Shown here: piece by piece, positions 44,901-52,887 of the stretch
How the letters are laid out: each line of letters opens with the position of its first letter
How positions within the stretch are numbered: position 1 is the stretch's first letter
Assembly: GCA_028819255.1 (NCBI GenBank)
Contig: JAPPMB010000114.1
Location: 126,998-190,997 of the forward strand
Reading direction: 5' to 3'
Length of the DNA: 64,000 nucleotides
From: Bryobacterales bacterium
GTDB taxonomy: Bacteria > Acidobacteriota > Terriglobia > Bryobacterales > UBA6623
Translations under genes and position numbers: made by a program
Notes under the pieces: generated by a model
The model's database searches: none
Told to the model about the DNA's origin: nothing
The model's input: the letters and a program-made list of their open reading frames with translations, nothing else

Positions 44901-45226
44901 GGATCGACGCCGGCTTCCAGTGCGTTCTCTCTCAGCAGGCGGTTGCAGAACGCGTCGATCGTGGAGACCTGGGCCCGCTCGAGGAGGCTGCGCCGCTCCG
45001 AACCGGCGTCGCAGCCCGCCAGCAGCCGCGAGCGCATCTCGTTGGCGGCCTTCTCCGTGAAAGTGATGGCCAGCACGCTTTCGGGCGCCACCTCCCGGTC
45101 GGCGATCAGCCAGCGAAGCCGCTCCACCAGCACACTGGTCTTGCCCGAGCCCGGGCCGGCCACAACGCAGATGTCGCCCCGGCCCCAGCTGCGCACCGCG
45201 CGGTCCTGCTCGGCGGTCAGTTTCAC
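41927..45226 (-). CDS. addA: AddA-type helicase-nuclease subunit
   Basis: With AddB this forms the double-strand-break resection enzyme. The 1099-residue protein has a UvrD-type helicase: Walker A VAGPGSGKTS at 22-31, LAITFTEKAANEMRSRL near 55, ILIDEFQDTNPLQVQLVELL near 330, and LTMHAAKGLEFPVVALASL near 700. A C-terminal RecB-like nuclease has FGTDVHLHLAG and VLVDYKTD. A CPRRYF Cys near 875 and the cluster CERCPFTGGACPE near 1080 fit the Cys4 iron-sulfur arrangement. The GTG start overlaps the addB stop (GTGA) and is chosen because the residues KLTAEQDRAV match the family start. An AdnA-type relative is possible. Confidence 0.9.
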   Translation of the reverse strand: MKLTAEQDRAVRSWGRGDICVVAGPGSGKTSVLVERLRWLIADREVAPESVLAITFTEKAANEMRSRLLAGCDAGSERRSLLERAQVSTIDAFCNRLLRENALEAGVDPAFEILDEDESRELLGAAIEQVLDRAYAEDGEAVRTFLASYSRGGAASTRPNSASLQSDLAALVRRIRSYGREPALSDPAMPVAELCDALRELASAKKGRDDLADIAGRLADQAEGDAAALQATLRRAARALKGTRKAGAAKSVVAEIKDNLLPACLAGATSAVHRESLQWLLETVRQILAAFAAAKLLAGRLDFEDVLATAAGLLGSDACPELRYRHILIDEFQDTNPLQVQLVELLLDAHASDRPVRFVVGDINQSIYGFRHADPTVFRRYREGLERRGGEVIRMLDNFRSRAEVLAAVHTVLPGGPGSGVEAHRLAAANRFPDKAGASMDVHVIAKADTEAAEREAAWLAARLGELRNLLRVAARSEGETGSRALAWGDIAVLVRTHRLGARFAAALRRFGLPCQAGGGQRLFAAPETAEIAAFLRVARNPRDEISLAAVLKSPFCGIGDEDLLRLRRCHGNLADAVSETVRGTTGLNSASMGRLRSFWKLLRATRADRASTPARILLARAVSSCGYRSYLASREDGQGALDNLDRLLEWIGRRQVQRSESMDEVSAALDRALDAGAGAAEAPDAVGSGDAIRILTMHAAKGLEFPVVALASLQSRGVGGAPGMRFSPEHGIGARWRDPAGGDPSMDHAYRLVAAETQRSRDEEEDRLLYVAMTRAEDHLILSASFKGAPRRQHWCKPVFGRLEIDPRKEQEGGPEERSAGDCRFTYRRPDGAPESEGPAGGARAAPATLQPLPPSAQADYGAAVTAVSAFADCPRRYFLSHYLGLSAERRRAERPTRPADDADMDGDGRREGTDASQFGTDVHLHLAGEMDDPAPAVRRLADRFRNHSLGKRASGADRIRRELAFVFAVGGHLLRGTVDLLFEEGGQSVLVDYKTDRVRAAEMARHVERYAPQIQLYAAGLAKSGRPPAEAYVFYLRRAVAMPIDIGEAALAKARTLALRFFEAQRRQEFPTRPGRRCERCPFTGGACPERAPAPAG

Positions 45227-47994
45227 CGTGAAGAGCTCCCTTGCAGGCCTTGGCGACTGCGCCGCCGGTGCCACTGCACCCGGCACACGCCGCCGTACTC
45301 GCAGAAGTTCTCGCAGTAGGACTCGCGCTTCGGCAGCACGGCGATCCTGCCGCCGAGAATGCTCTCCACGGCCCCGGCCGTTTCCGAGCGCGCTCTTTCC
45401 AGCATCGTGCGGAGCTCGCCGCTGTCCACAGGATGCAGGCCCTCGGTCCCGTCCACGGCGACGCCCGCGTAGCTCGTCCGGCCGCGAATGCCGCAAAGGG
45501 CCATGCCGCCCGGCTCGCAGCGAATTCCCTGCTCCAGCGCGGCGAGGTAGATCATGAGCTGAATCTCGTCACCTGCGAGGTGTTCCCGGATCAGCTCCTG
45601 AACACGACGGGGACTCGCGTACTTGTAGTCGGTCACGACGCAGCGCAGACCCTCGTCCAGATCGAACCGGTCGATCCTGCACCTCACTTCCGGGCGGGCC
45701 TCCAGTTCCGATATGCGATAGGTGCAGACATCCTCGAAGAACGCCCGACGCCCCTCGGGGACGCGCATCGACGCCCCTTGCTCGTGCGCGAAGCGCACCA
45801 GGTCGGACCGCAGGGACAGCCGCAGCTGCTCGGTCCGGAAGCTCTCAGGCAGGTGGAGCCCGGCGAGTGTCTTCCGGAACACGCGGTCGAGAACCTCGCC
45901 GATCGGCCCCCCTCCGGAATTCCACCGTTCCAGTGTGGCGTGCGCGATGGAGCCCACAGCGGCTCCGTCCAGTCTTTGGTCGGGAAGGACCGGCCTGCCG
46001 CGGAGCTTAAGGGTCTTCCCCGAGAAATACAGGTACGGGCATTGCCGGAAGTCCCGGATGCCCGAAACGCTGAACCTCCTGTTGGACGCCGCCACCTCTT
46101 CCAGCAGGTCCGACGGCAGCGTCTCGGAAGACGGAGCGACACGTGGCGGGGCTGCGTCGCCCGGGCGTGCCCAATGGGCTTCCGCAGCGTCCTGGAACCC
46201 TGCCAGCAGATCGGATGCGGCGACCGGCTTGCCCCGGCTGTCGAACTGGGGGTATGTGAGGACCAGCCCCGCGCTCGCGCGGCTCGAGGCGATCTGGAAC
46301 AGAAAGCGTTCCTCGGCCGCCTTGTCCGCGGCCGTCCGGATCGCGATGCCCCGGGCCTTCAGCTGCGCTCTGTCCTCGTCGTCGAAGAGCAGATCCTGTG
46401 GGTGTCGGCGCGGAAACGCTCCGTCGACCAGACCGCAGACAAAGGCAACCGGCACCGACCACTGTCTTGCCTCGTGCGCCGGCAGCACGTGCACGACCTC
46501 GTAGCGCTGGTCCCGGACCGACAGCACGGCGGACCCGAGAACGTCGCCCAAGGCTCCCGTGAAGTCGGAGAAGCCGACGCGCTGACCCTTGAACTCGGGC
46601 AGCCTTGCGGTGCTCTCGATCGCGTGTCGGAGGGCTCTCTGCGCCTCGAGCGTCTCGCGCCAGTCGCAGGTGCGCTGAAACGGCCCGGGCGAAACGGGTG
46701 GGTCGGGCCGTTGCACGTGGTCCTGCAGGGCGAGGAGCTCCCGGCTCCATCGGGGTGCCTCGTGCCTGCGCCGGGGCCACGAGGCCGCGTTCGCAAGCCC
46801 TGCGAGGAAGCGTGCCTGCGCGGGGAAGTCCACTGACGCGTCACGGAAGAAGTCGAGTCCGTCAGCCGGCAGCCGGCTTCGAAGCTCGAAATCCAGCCGG
46901 TCCCATCCGGGCGCCTCGCGGAACGGCGTGAGCGGCGAGGCAAGCGCCTCTGCCGTCTCCTCGCCCGGGAACCGCCGCTCGATTGCCCGCAGCCAGCCGC
47001 TGAAGTGCTGAACGATTCCGTGATCCGCTAGGGGCGTCCGCGCCCATTGCTTGAAGGGGATGTGCAGCGTCTCGAACACCTCCCGGATGACCGGCAGATA
47101 GGCGTCGGGCGACCGGAGGATGACCGCGTGCTCCTGCAGCGGTCTGCCGCTGGCGAGGATCCGCCGCGCCACCTCGACGATCTCCTCTCTGGGCGATGCG
47201 GCCCGCACGACCTCGGTCGCCGGGCCCGAACCCGCCGGAGGAGGAAGGAGGACCGGTCGGAGCCGCTGCAGCGGGTAGGCGGAAAGCCCTTCTGGCATCG
47301 CAAGAACAATCTCGTCAGCCTGTTCGGCGAGCGCCTCCAGCAGCGCTTCCTGCTGGCGCGTGAACCGGTCGAAGCCGTCCACTAGCACCTGCCTGATCCT
47401 TCCCAGACCCGCCTCCCGCACGCGGGCAGCCGCCTGTGCGATGCGCTGGTTGTGGTGGAGCAGTCCGAGCCTCCGCAGCAAGCCCTCGTATTCGCGAAAC
47501 ACCTCCAGGAACGCGCGCTGGCCGGGGCTTCTCGCGGCCGGCTCGACCTGCAGGCTGTCGGCCCCGGCGGCCCAGAACTCGCCCATGAGGGCTGCGATCC
47601 GCATGCGCAGGCCCAGCGAGTCCGACCGGGGACCGAAAGCGCGCGTGGAGGGGCTCCGGAGGACTTCCCGCAGCAGTCTGGTCTCGACGGCGCCCCGGGC
47701 CACCCGCGCGCCGGGCGTCAGCTCACCGACGAATTCCGACATCGTCCTGACCGCGCGCGCCGGAACCAGCAGGCCGTTCCCGGCGAGGACATTGAGGAGA
47801 TGGTGCTTCATGCTGGATGTGGGAACGAGCAGGAGTGTCTCCTCGCTGCGGTCCGCCCGGATCGCGGCCTCCACCGCGCCCAGCACGCGTCGGGTCTTTC
47901 CGCTTCCCGGTGGGCCGATCAGCAGCACGTGAGCATCCTCGTCTTCCGGGCCGGCCCGGGGAACGGCCGCAAGCAGCGTTCCATGTTCTCTCAC
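45223..47994 (-). CDS. addB: AddB-type helicase-nuclease subunit
   Basis: The 923-residue partner of AddA has a Walker A site in LLIGPPGSGKTRRVLG near 25 and a degenerate helicase body. Its C-terminal nuclease domain is marked by DFRQCPYLYFSGKTL near 660, AAVGSIAHATLERW near 690, and CVVTDYKYASPRR near 795. The final Cys cluster CENFCEYGGVCR at 894-905, together with the Cys of RQCPYLY, fits the iron-sulfur staple known from B. subtilis AddB. The start is GTG with GGAGA abutting it. It is the first gene of the addB-addA operon and diverges from the LolD-like gene by 78 bases. Confidence 0.88.
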   Translation of the reverse strand: MREHGTLLAAVPRAGPEDEDAHVLLIGPPGSGKTRRVLGAVEAAIRADRSEETLLLVPTSSMKHHLLNVLAGNGLLVPARAVRTMSEFVGELTPGARVARGAVETRLLREVLRSPSTRAFGPRSDSLGLRMRIAALMGEFWAAGADSLQVEPAARSPGQRAFLEVFREYEGLLRRLGLLHHNQRIAQAAARVREAGLGRIRQVLVDGFDRFTRQQEALLEALAEQADEIVLAMPEGLSAYPLQRLRPVLLPPPAGSGPATEVVRAASPREEIVEVARRILASGRPLQEHAVILRSPDAYLPVIREVFETLHIPFKQWARTPLADHGIVQHFSGWLRAIERRFPGEETAEALASPLTPFREAPGWDRLDFELRSRLPADGLDFFRDASVDFPAQARFLAGLANAASWPRRRHEAPRWSRELLALQDHVQRPDPPVSPGPFQRTCDWRETLEAQRALRHAIESTARLPEFKGQRVGFSDFTGALGDVLGSAVLSVRDQRYEVVHVLPAHEARQWSVPVAFVCGLVDGAFPRRHPQDLLFDDEDRAQLKARGIAIRTAADKAAEERFLFQIASSRASAGLVLTYPQFDSRGKPVAASDLLAGFQDAAEAHWARPGDAAPPRVAPSSETLPSDLLEEVAASNRRFSVSGIRDFRQCPYLYFSGKTLKLRGRPVLPDQRLDGAAVGSIAHATLERWNSGGGPIGEVLDRVFRKTLAGLHLPESFRTEQLRLSLRSDLVRFAHEQGASMRVPEGRRAFFEDVCTYRISELEARPEVRCRIDRFDLDEGLRCVVTDYKYASPRRVQELIREHLAGDEIQLMIYLAALEQGIRCEPGGMALCGIRGRTSYAGVAVDGTEGLHPVDSGELRTMLERARSETAGAVESILGGRIAVLPKRESYCENFCEYGGVCRVQWHRRRSRQGLQGSSSR

Positions 47995-48072
47995 TCTCCG
48001 TTCGCGGCGCAGCCGGGGCGAATGTGAAACAATTGGGAACAGGCGCGAAGCCGAGACGCCGGCGACGCCGCA

Positions 48073-48753
48073 ATGCCCTCCGACCTAGTCGTTCGCGCGC
48101 TCCGCAAGGAGTATCCCCACCCGTCCGGCACGCTGGTCGTACTGGACGGCCTCTCGCTTGCCATGTCGCGGGGCGAGGCGCTGGCGGTGATGGGCCCCTC
48201 GGGCTCCGGGAAGAGCACGCTGCTCTACATTCTCGGGTCGCTGGAGTCCCCGACTGCCGGTGCCGTCGAGATTTGCGGACAGGATCCGTTTGCGCTCGGC
48301 CCGGCCGGTCTGGCCCGGTTTCGCAACCGGAGCGTGGGTTTCGTCTTCCAGGACCATCACCTGCTTCCCCAGTGCACGAGTCTGGAGAACGTGCTGGTGC
48401 CCACGCTGGCCCGCGGGGGGGCCTCGCCGGAGGATGCCGTTCGGGCGAAGGATCTGCTGGGCAGGGTCGGGCTTGCCGAGCGCATGGACCGCCTGCCGTC
48501 GGAGCTCTCCGGAGGCGAGCGGCAGCGCGTGGCGATCGCGCGAGCTCTGATCAACAGCCCTCCCGTCGTGCTCGCGGACGAGCCGACGGGAAACCTGGAC
48601 CGCCGCAGCGCCAGGAGGGTCGGCAGCCTGCTGCTGGAACTGCAGCGCGAGCGGGACATCCTGCTCATCGCCGTGACGCACAGCGTCGATCTGGCGGCAC
48701 GCTTCCCCGAGCGCGCGGAGCTGGTGGACGGCCGCCTGGAGCGGGGAGCCTAG
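48073..48753 (+). CDS. ABC transporter ATP-binding protein, LolD/MacB-like
   Basis: The 226-residue ATPase has Walker A MGPSGSGKSTLLYILG near 40, the Q-loop VGFVFQDHHLLPQCT near 96, the signature LSGGERQRVAIARAL near 142, Walker B VVLADEPTGNLD near 164 and the H-loop VTHS near 200. Sequence around the D-loop and the EPTGNLD wording place it in the LolD/MacB/FtsE group that extracts lipoproteins or moves other substrates out. No permease gene is adjacent, so its partner is encoded elsewhere. It ends 44 bases before glgC. Confidence 0.9.
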   Translation: MPSDLVVRALRKEYPHPSGTLVVLDGLSLAMSRGEALAVMGPSGSGKSTLLYILGSLESPTAGAVEICGQDPFALGPAGLARFRNRSVGFVFQDHHLLPQCTSLENVLVPTLARGGASPEDAVRAKDLLGRVGLAERMDRLPSELSGGERQRVAIARALINSPPVVLADEPTGNLDRRSARRVGSLLLELQRERDILLIAVTHSVDLAARFPERAELVDGRLERGA

Positions 48754-48797
48754 AGGCGGCCCGAGCCCGGAGCTCGGGCCGCGGGAGGTCTCATCAC

Positions 48798-50051
48798 ATG
48801 CAGAACGCGAGAGTTCTGGGACTCATTCTGGCGGGCGGCAAGGGCACCCGCCTGTTCCCCCTGACCAAGGAGCGGACCAAGCCCGCCGTTCCCTTCGGCG
48901 GCAAGTACCGCATCGTCGACTTCGCCCTGAGCAATTTCATCAACTCGGGAATCTACTCGGTCTACGTTCTCACCCAGTTCAAGAGCCAGTCGCTGCTGCA
49001 GCACCTGCGGAACGCTTGGCAGTTCTCGGATCTGCTCACCAGCCAGTTCATCATTCCCGTGCCGGCGCAGATGCGCAAGGGCGAGAAATGGTACCAGGGG
49101 ACATCGGACGCGATCTACCAGAACATCCACCTCATCGAGCTGTCGCAGCCGGAGATGGTCGCAGTGTTCGGTGCGGACCACATCTACTACATGGACATCC
49201 GGCAGATGATCGGCTACCACCGGGACAAGGGCGCCAAGGGCACCGTCGCGGTCCTGCCGACCCCGGTCTCGGAGGCAGGCCGGTTCGGCACGGTGGAGGT
49301 GGATTCCGACTGGCGGATCGTCCGCTTCCTCGAGAAGGTCTCGAGCCCCCCCGAGATTCCCGGCAGGCCCGGATGGTGCCTCGCCTCGATGGGCAACTAC
49401 ACGTTCGCCTCGGACGTGCTCGTGTCCGAGTTGCGGAGGGACGCGGCCCGCCCCGAGAGCGACCACGACTTCGGCAAGAACATGCTGCCCGAAATGGTCG
49501 AGGAGCTTCCCATTTACGCGTACGACTACCTGACGAACAGGGTGCCGGGCGAGCGACCGGAGAACCGCGGATACTGGCGCGATGTCGGCACCATCGAGTC
49601 CTACTACGAGGCCAGCATGGACCTGCGGTCGATCCGGCCTAACCTCGAGCTGCACAACCCGAGCTGGCCGCTGCGGACCGCCGAGTACCCGGCCGCCCCT
49701 TCGCGCTATTGCACCGACGAGGCGGGGCGCCACGGAGAGGCCGTCGACTCGATCGTCTCCGAGGGATGCGTTCTCAACGGGTCCTCCGTGAGCCGCTCGG
49801 TGCTGGGACGCAGCGTACACGTTGAATCGGGGGCGGTTATCGAGGACTCGATCGTCATGACCCGCTGCTACGTCGGGGCCGGAGCGAAGATCCGCAGGGC
49901 CATCATCGACAAGAACGCCCGGATTCCGCCCGGCGCGAGGATCGGGTATGACGAGGCGAGCGACCGCGAGCGCCACCACCTGTCGAGCGACGGAATCGTC
50001 GTTGTGGAGGGATCCAGGACGGCGATCCCGATCACTCCGGTGGCGATCTGA
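48798..50051 (+). CDS. glgC: glucose-1-phosphate adenylyltransferase (GlgC)
   Basis: GlgC makes ADP-glucose, the donor for glycogen or trehalose synthesis. The 417-residue protein has LILAGGKGTRLFPLTKERTK near 8, VPFGGKYRIVDFALSNF near 30, VFGADHIYYMDIRQM near 118 and a left-handed beta-helix domain from about residue 310 (VSEGCVLNGSSVSRSVLG, RRAIIDKNARIPPGARIGYD). GGGAGG lies 8 bases before the ATG. It faces the receiver-like gene with only 12 bases between the stops. No glycogen synthase or branching enzyme is present in the window. Confidence 0.94.
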   Translation: MQNARVLGLILAGGKGTRLFPLTKERTKPAVPFGGKYRIVDFALSNFINSGIYSVYVLTQFKSQSLLQHLRNAWQFSDLLTSQFIIPVPAQMRKGEKWYQGTSDAIYQNIHLIELSQPEMVAVFGADHIYYMDIRQMIGYHRDKGAKGTVAVLPTPVSEAGRFGTVEVDSDWRIVRFLEKVSSPPEIPGRPGWCLASMGNYTFASDVLVSELRRDAARPESDHDFGKNMLPEMVEELPIYAYDYLTNRVPGERPENRGYWRDVGTIESYYEASMDLRSIRPNLELHNPSWPLRTAEYPAAPSRYCTDEAGRHGEAVDSIVSEGCVLNGSSVSRSVLGRSVHVESGAVIEDSIVMTRCYVGAGAKIRRAIIDKNARIPPGARIGYDEASDRERHHLSSDGIVVVEGSRTAIPITPVAI

Positions 50052-50063
50052 CCTGCGTCCGGG

Positions 50064-50423
50064 CTATAGCGAGGCGAGGATGCGGCGCAGGCTGGCCGAG
50101 AGGCTTCCCCGCGTGTGAACTTCCTCGCAGCCGGCGGCGCGCGCCCGCTCGATCAGGTCGACCCGGGTATGGTTGGCAAACGCGATCACGTGCGGCCCGC
50201 CCGGCGGCCGGACCTGGCCGATCGCCCCCAGCGGATCGAGATGGGCCGCGTCGAGATCGACGATCACGAGGTCCGGACCCGATCGCAGGCCCTCCAGCAA
50301 TGCCTGCCGCGTCGTCGCGAATCGCACCTCCACGCCAAGAGGGCGGGCCGTGCCGGAGACCTTCGATCCGAAGAACAGGTCCGGAATCGCGGCTAGAACA
50401 TTCTTAGTCTTTTTTGCTTCCAA
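50064..50423 (-). CDS. atypical receiver-like (pseudo-receiver) protein
   Basis: The 119-residue product has alternating strands and helices like a response-regulator receiver: VLAAIPDLFFGSKV, EVRFATTRQALLEGL, DLVIVDLDAAHL near 51 with a possible phospho-Asp, HVIAFANHTRVDL and CEEVHTRGSL. The acidic pair normally found after strand 1 is absent and the conserved Lys after strand 5 is missing, so phosphorylation is doubtful. No output domain follows. The TTG start is the best available because no ATG or GTG is in frame nearby. It diverges from mqnD, so it may regulate that gene or act as a single-domain signalling protein. Confidence 0.6.
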   Translation of the reverse strand: MEAKKTKNVLAAIPDLFFGSKVSGTARPLGVEVRFATTRQALLEGLRSGPDLVIVDLDAAHLDPLGAIGQVRPPGGPHVIAFANHTRVDLIERARAAGCEEVHTRGSLSASLRRILASL

Positions 50424-50450
50424 AACCCGCCGGAATCGCTGTCGTTCTGG

Positions 50451-50456
50451 TAGTCT
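50451..50456 (+). promoter_or_regulatory. -10-like TAGTCT before mqnD, overlapping a minus-strand TAGACT
   Basis: TAGTCT ends 15 bases before the mqnD ATG. The adjacent GAGTCTAGC reads GCTAGACTC on the minus strand, another -10-like TAGACT facing the receiver-like gene. The two would be divergent promoters sharing bases. No ribosome-binding site precedes mqnD. Confidence 0.35.
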
Positions 50457-50471
50457 GAGTCTAGCAACTGC

Positions 50472-51308
50472 ATGGTAGCCAAGCGCGAGTTCACCATCGC
50501 CCACAGTCCGGACGCCGACGACGCGTTCATGTTCTACGCTTTGGCAACAGGAAAGATCGAGTCCGATCTGCTCGAGTTCCGGCACGTGCTCAAGGACATC
50601 CAGACGCTCAACCAGGATGCCAGGGCGGGTCGCTACGACATGACTGCGATCTCCTACCATGCGTATCCCTACGTCTCGGACCGGTATGTCCTGACGGCGG
50701 CGGGCTCGAGCGTGGGGGACGGCTACGGCCCCATCGTCGTCGCGCGGCCCGGTCTGGCGCCCGGCAGCCTCGCAGGGAGCCGCGTGGCGGTGCCCGGCCT
50801 GATGACGACGGCCTACCTTGCCCTCAAGTTGTACGAACCGCACATCGAGCCGGTGGTGTACGACTTCGACGCGATCCTGGAAGCCGTCGCGGGAGGCGAG
50901 GTGGACGCCGGAGTCGTGATCCACGAGGGCCAGCTGACCTTTGCGGACACCGGGCTCCGCAGCGTGGCCGATCTCGGCGAGTGGTGGCAGCGCACCCAGG
51001 GACTGCCGCTTCCTCTCGGCTGCAACTGCATTCTGCGGGACCTGCCCGTCGAGGTGCAGGCGGAGGCTCGCAAGAAGCTCTCCGAGACGATCCGGTACTC
51101 TCTGGACCACCGCGGCGAGGCGCTGGAATACGCGCTTCAGTTCTCACGCGGCCTCGAGACCGGCCTGGCGGACCGCTTTGTCGGAATGTACGTCAACGGT
51201 TTCACGACAGAGATGGCGCCGTCGGTCCTTGCGGCGGGCCAGCGCCTGCTTGACATGGGGCACTCCGCGGGCTTGATTCCCCGGAGCGTCCAGCTGGAGT
51301 ACATATAG
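50472..51308 (+). CDS. mqnD: 1,4-dihydroxy-6-naphthoate synthase (MqnD)
   Basis: MqnD converts cyclic dehypoxanthine futalosine to 1,4-dihydroxy-6-naphthoate in the futalosine route to menaquinone. The 278-residue protein begins with the family pattern IAHSPDADDAFMFYALATGKI, then LNQDARAGRYDMTAISYHAYPY near 48, and VDAGVVIHEGQLTFADTGL near 142. The fold is like periplasmic substrate-binding proteins, as in MqnA. It diverges from the receiver-like gene and is followed after 47 bases by the HEAT-repeat gene. The other mqn genes are not in the window. Confidence 0.93.
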   Translation: MVAKREFTIAHSPDADDAFMFYALATGKIESDLLEFRHVLKDIQTLNQDARAGRYDMTAISYHAYPYVSDRYVLTAAGSSVGDGYGPIVVARPGLAPGSLAGSRVAVPGLMTTAYLALKLYEPHIEPVVYDFDAILEAVAGGEVDAGVVIHEGQLTFADTGLRSVADLGEWWQRTQGLPLPLGCNCILRDLPVEVQAEARKKLSETIRYSLDHRGEALEYALQFSRGLETGLADRFVGMYVNGFTTEMAPSVLAAGQRLLDMGHSAGLIPRSVQLEYI

Positions 51309-51355
51309 CCGGCCCGGCGCCGAGCCGCTCGGCTCGCGGGCCCAGGGGAAGAACA

Positions 51356-52654
51356 ATGCATTCGTGGCAACGACTCGTTGGATGTTCTCTGCTGGCCATT
51401 GCCGTGGCGAGCGGTCAGCCGGATTGGCGGGCGGGCTTGTCCAGCCCTTCCGCGAAGGCGCGGACCCGGGCCGCACGCACTCTCGGCGACATGCCGGGAG
51501 GGGATGCGTACTTGGATCTTCTCGCCCCGCTGCTGCGGGACTCGGACGAGCAAGTGAGAGTGGCAGCGGTCACCGCCATCCTCAAGATGCGCGTCGTCGA
51601 CGCGCTGCCTTTGCTGGTCGACGCCGCGGGGGACCTCTCTCCGGCTGTGCAGACCATCGCGGTCGACGGCCTCGTGGACTTCTACATCCCGGGATACTTC
51701 AAATTCGGATCGAGGCTGACCGCCGCGGGGCTGGGAGGCGCACTCAAGAACCGGTTCTCCAAGCCAAGCCCCCTGATTGTCCCGGCCTACGTTGACGTCA
51801 GTCCGTCGGCCATCAAGGCGATTGGGGACGTTGTCCGCGCCGGGAAGAGCGACGGGGCGCGGGCCAATGCGGCCAGGGCCATCGGCATCCTGCGCGGGCA
51901 AAGCCAGATCGACGCCCTGGTCGAAGGCGTCCGCTCGCGGAGCGGGGACCTGATCCTCGAGTGCGTCCTCGCGATCAGGAAGCTGCAGGACGTGTCGGTG
52001 GGACCGGAACTCGTGTTTCTTCTGCGTGACCTCGATCCGGTCCTGCTCAATGCCGTGGTCCAGACAATGGGCCAGCTCCGCACGCGCGAGGCTGTGCCCG
52101 ACTTGGTCAGAATCGTCGAAGAGGGCAGGAAGGCCAACATCAGAACCCAGGCTCTGCTGGCGCTCGCCAAGATTCCGAACAGCGGACAGCGCGAAGTCTT
52201 CATCAGCTATCTCCGCCACAAGGACGACAGCCTGCGGGCCGCAGCGGCAGAGGGGATCGCACGGATCGGCACTCCTGCGGATCTGGAACTCATCGAGCAG
52301 CTTGCAGCGAAGGAGAAATCCCTTCGGGCGAGGCTCTCCATGGCGTTCGCCTCCGTGATGCTGGGCGACCACGTTCAGCTGGCCCGCCTCATCGAGGGCC
52401 TCAACTCGAAGGTGCATCGCCTGGAAGCGCGGCCCCTGATTGTCGAACTAGCCCGCGACCCCGAGGTCCTGTCCAAGCTCTACGTTCCCCTGGCCACGGG
52501 GACGCCTCCGCAAAGGCGGCACCTCGCGGTCGTGCTCGCGCGTAGCGGCACGTCGGAGAGCGTTCCCTACCTGGAGAGCCTGATGAACGACAGCAACAAC
52601 CAGGTCGCTTCGGAGGCGATCGAGTCCCTGCGGAACCTGAGGGCCCGCCTGTAG
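51356..52654 (+). CDS. exported HEAT-repeat protein
   Basis: The 432-residue protein begins with a signal peptide (LVGCSLLAIAVASGQ) and then consists of about ten HEAT/PBS-lyase-like helical repeats, for example DAYLDLLAPLLRDSDEQVRV, AVPDLVRIVEEGRKANIRTQ, REVFISYLRHKDDSLRAAAA and SVPYLESLMNDSNNQVASEA. Such proteins act as scaffolds; no catalytic residues are visible. AGGGGAAG about 4 bases before the ATG is a good ribosome-binding site. It follows mqnD closely and may be co-transcribed with it. The binding partner is unknown. Confidence 0.8.
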   Translation: MHSWQRLVGCSLLAIAVASGQPDWRAGLSSPSAKARTRAARTLGDMPGGDAYLDLLAPLLRDSDEQVRVAAVTAILKMRVVDALPLLVDAAGDLSPAVQTIAVDGLVDFYIPGYFKFGSRLTAAGLGGALKNRFSKPSPLIVPAYVDVSPSAIKAIGDVVRAGKSDGARANAARAIGILRGQSQIDALVEGVRSRSGDLILECVLAIRKLQDVSVGPELVFLLRDLDPVLLNAVVQTMGQLRTREAVPDLVRIVEEGRKANIRTQALLALAKIPNSGQREVFISYLRHKDDSLRAAAAEGIARIGTPADLELIEQLAAKEKSLRARLSMAFASVMLGDHVQLARLIEGLNSKVHRLEARPLIVELARDPEVLSKLYVPLATGTPPQRRHLAVVLARSGTSESVPYLESLMNDSNNQVASEAIESLRNLRARL

Positions 52655-52887
52655 GGCACCTCCCGCCCCAGAAGATCCATGCCGGGCGGGCTCGAATCGA
52701 ATCGGCGGGCCGCCGCCCCTCCGCGCAGAGCGCTCGCCGCACGGCGGTGCGGAGCGGACCTGCCGTTCAGCCCCGGCCTTTTCCGGGATCACGAACGGTC
52801 GTGCGATGGCCGGTCCCGGGCGTGGAGCGCCCCGCGGAGCCCGAATCTTGGTTCGCCGCCCGTTTCGGCAACGGCGCGGGAATTGCG

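Noticed and set aside
47817..48797. Long rightward frame extending glgC upstream through the ATPase gene
   Set aside because: The extension is out of frame with the LolD-like gene and has no homology. GlgC starts at the ATG with GGGAGG upstream.
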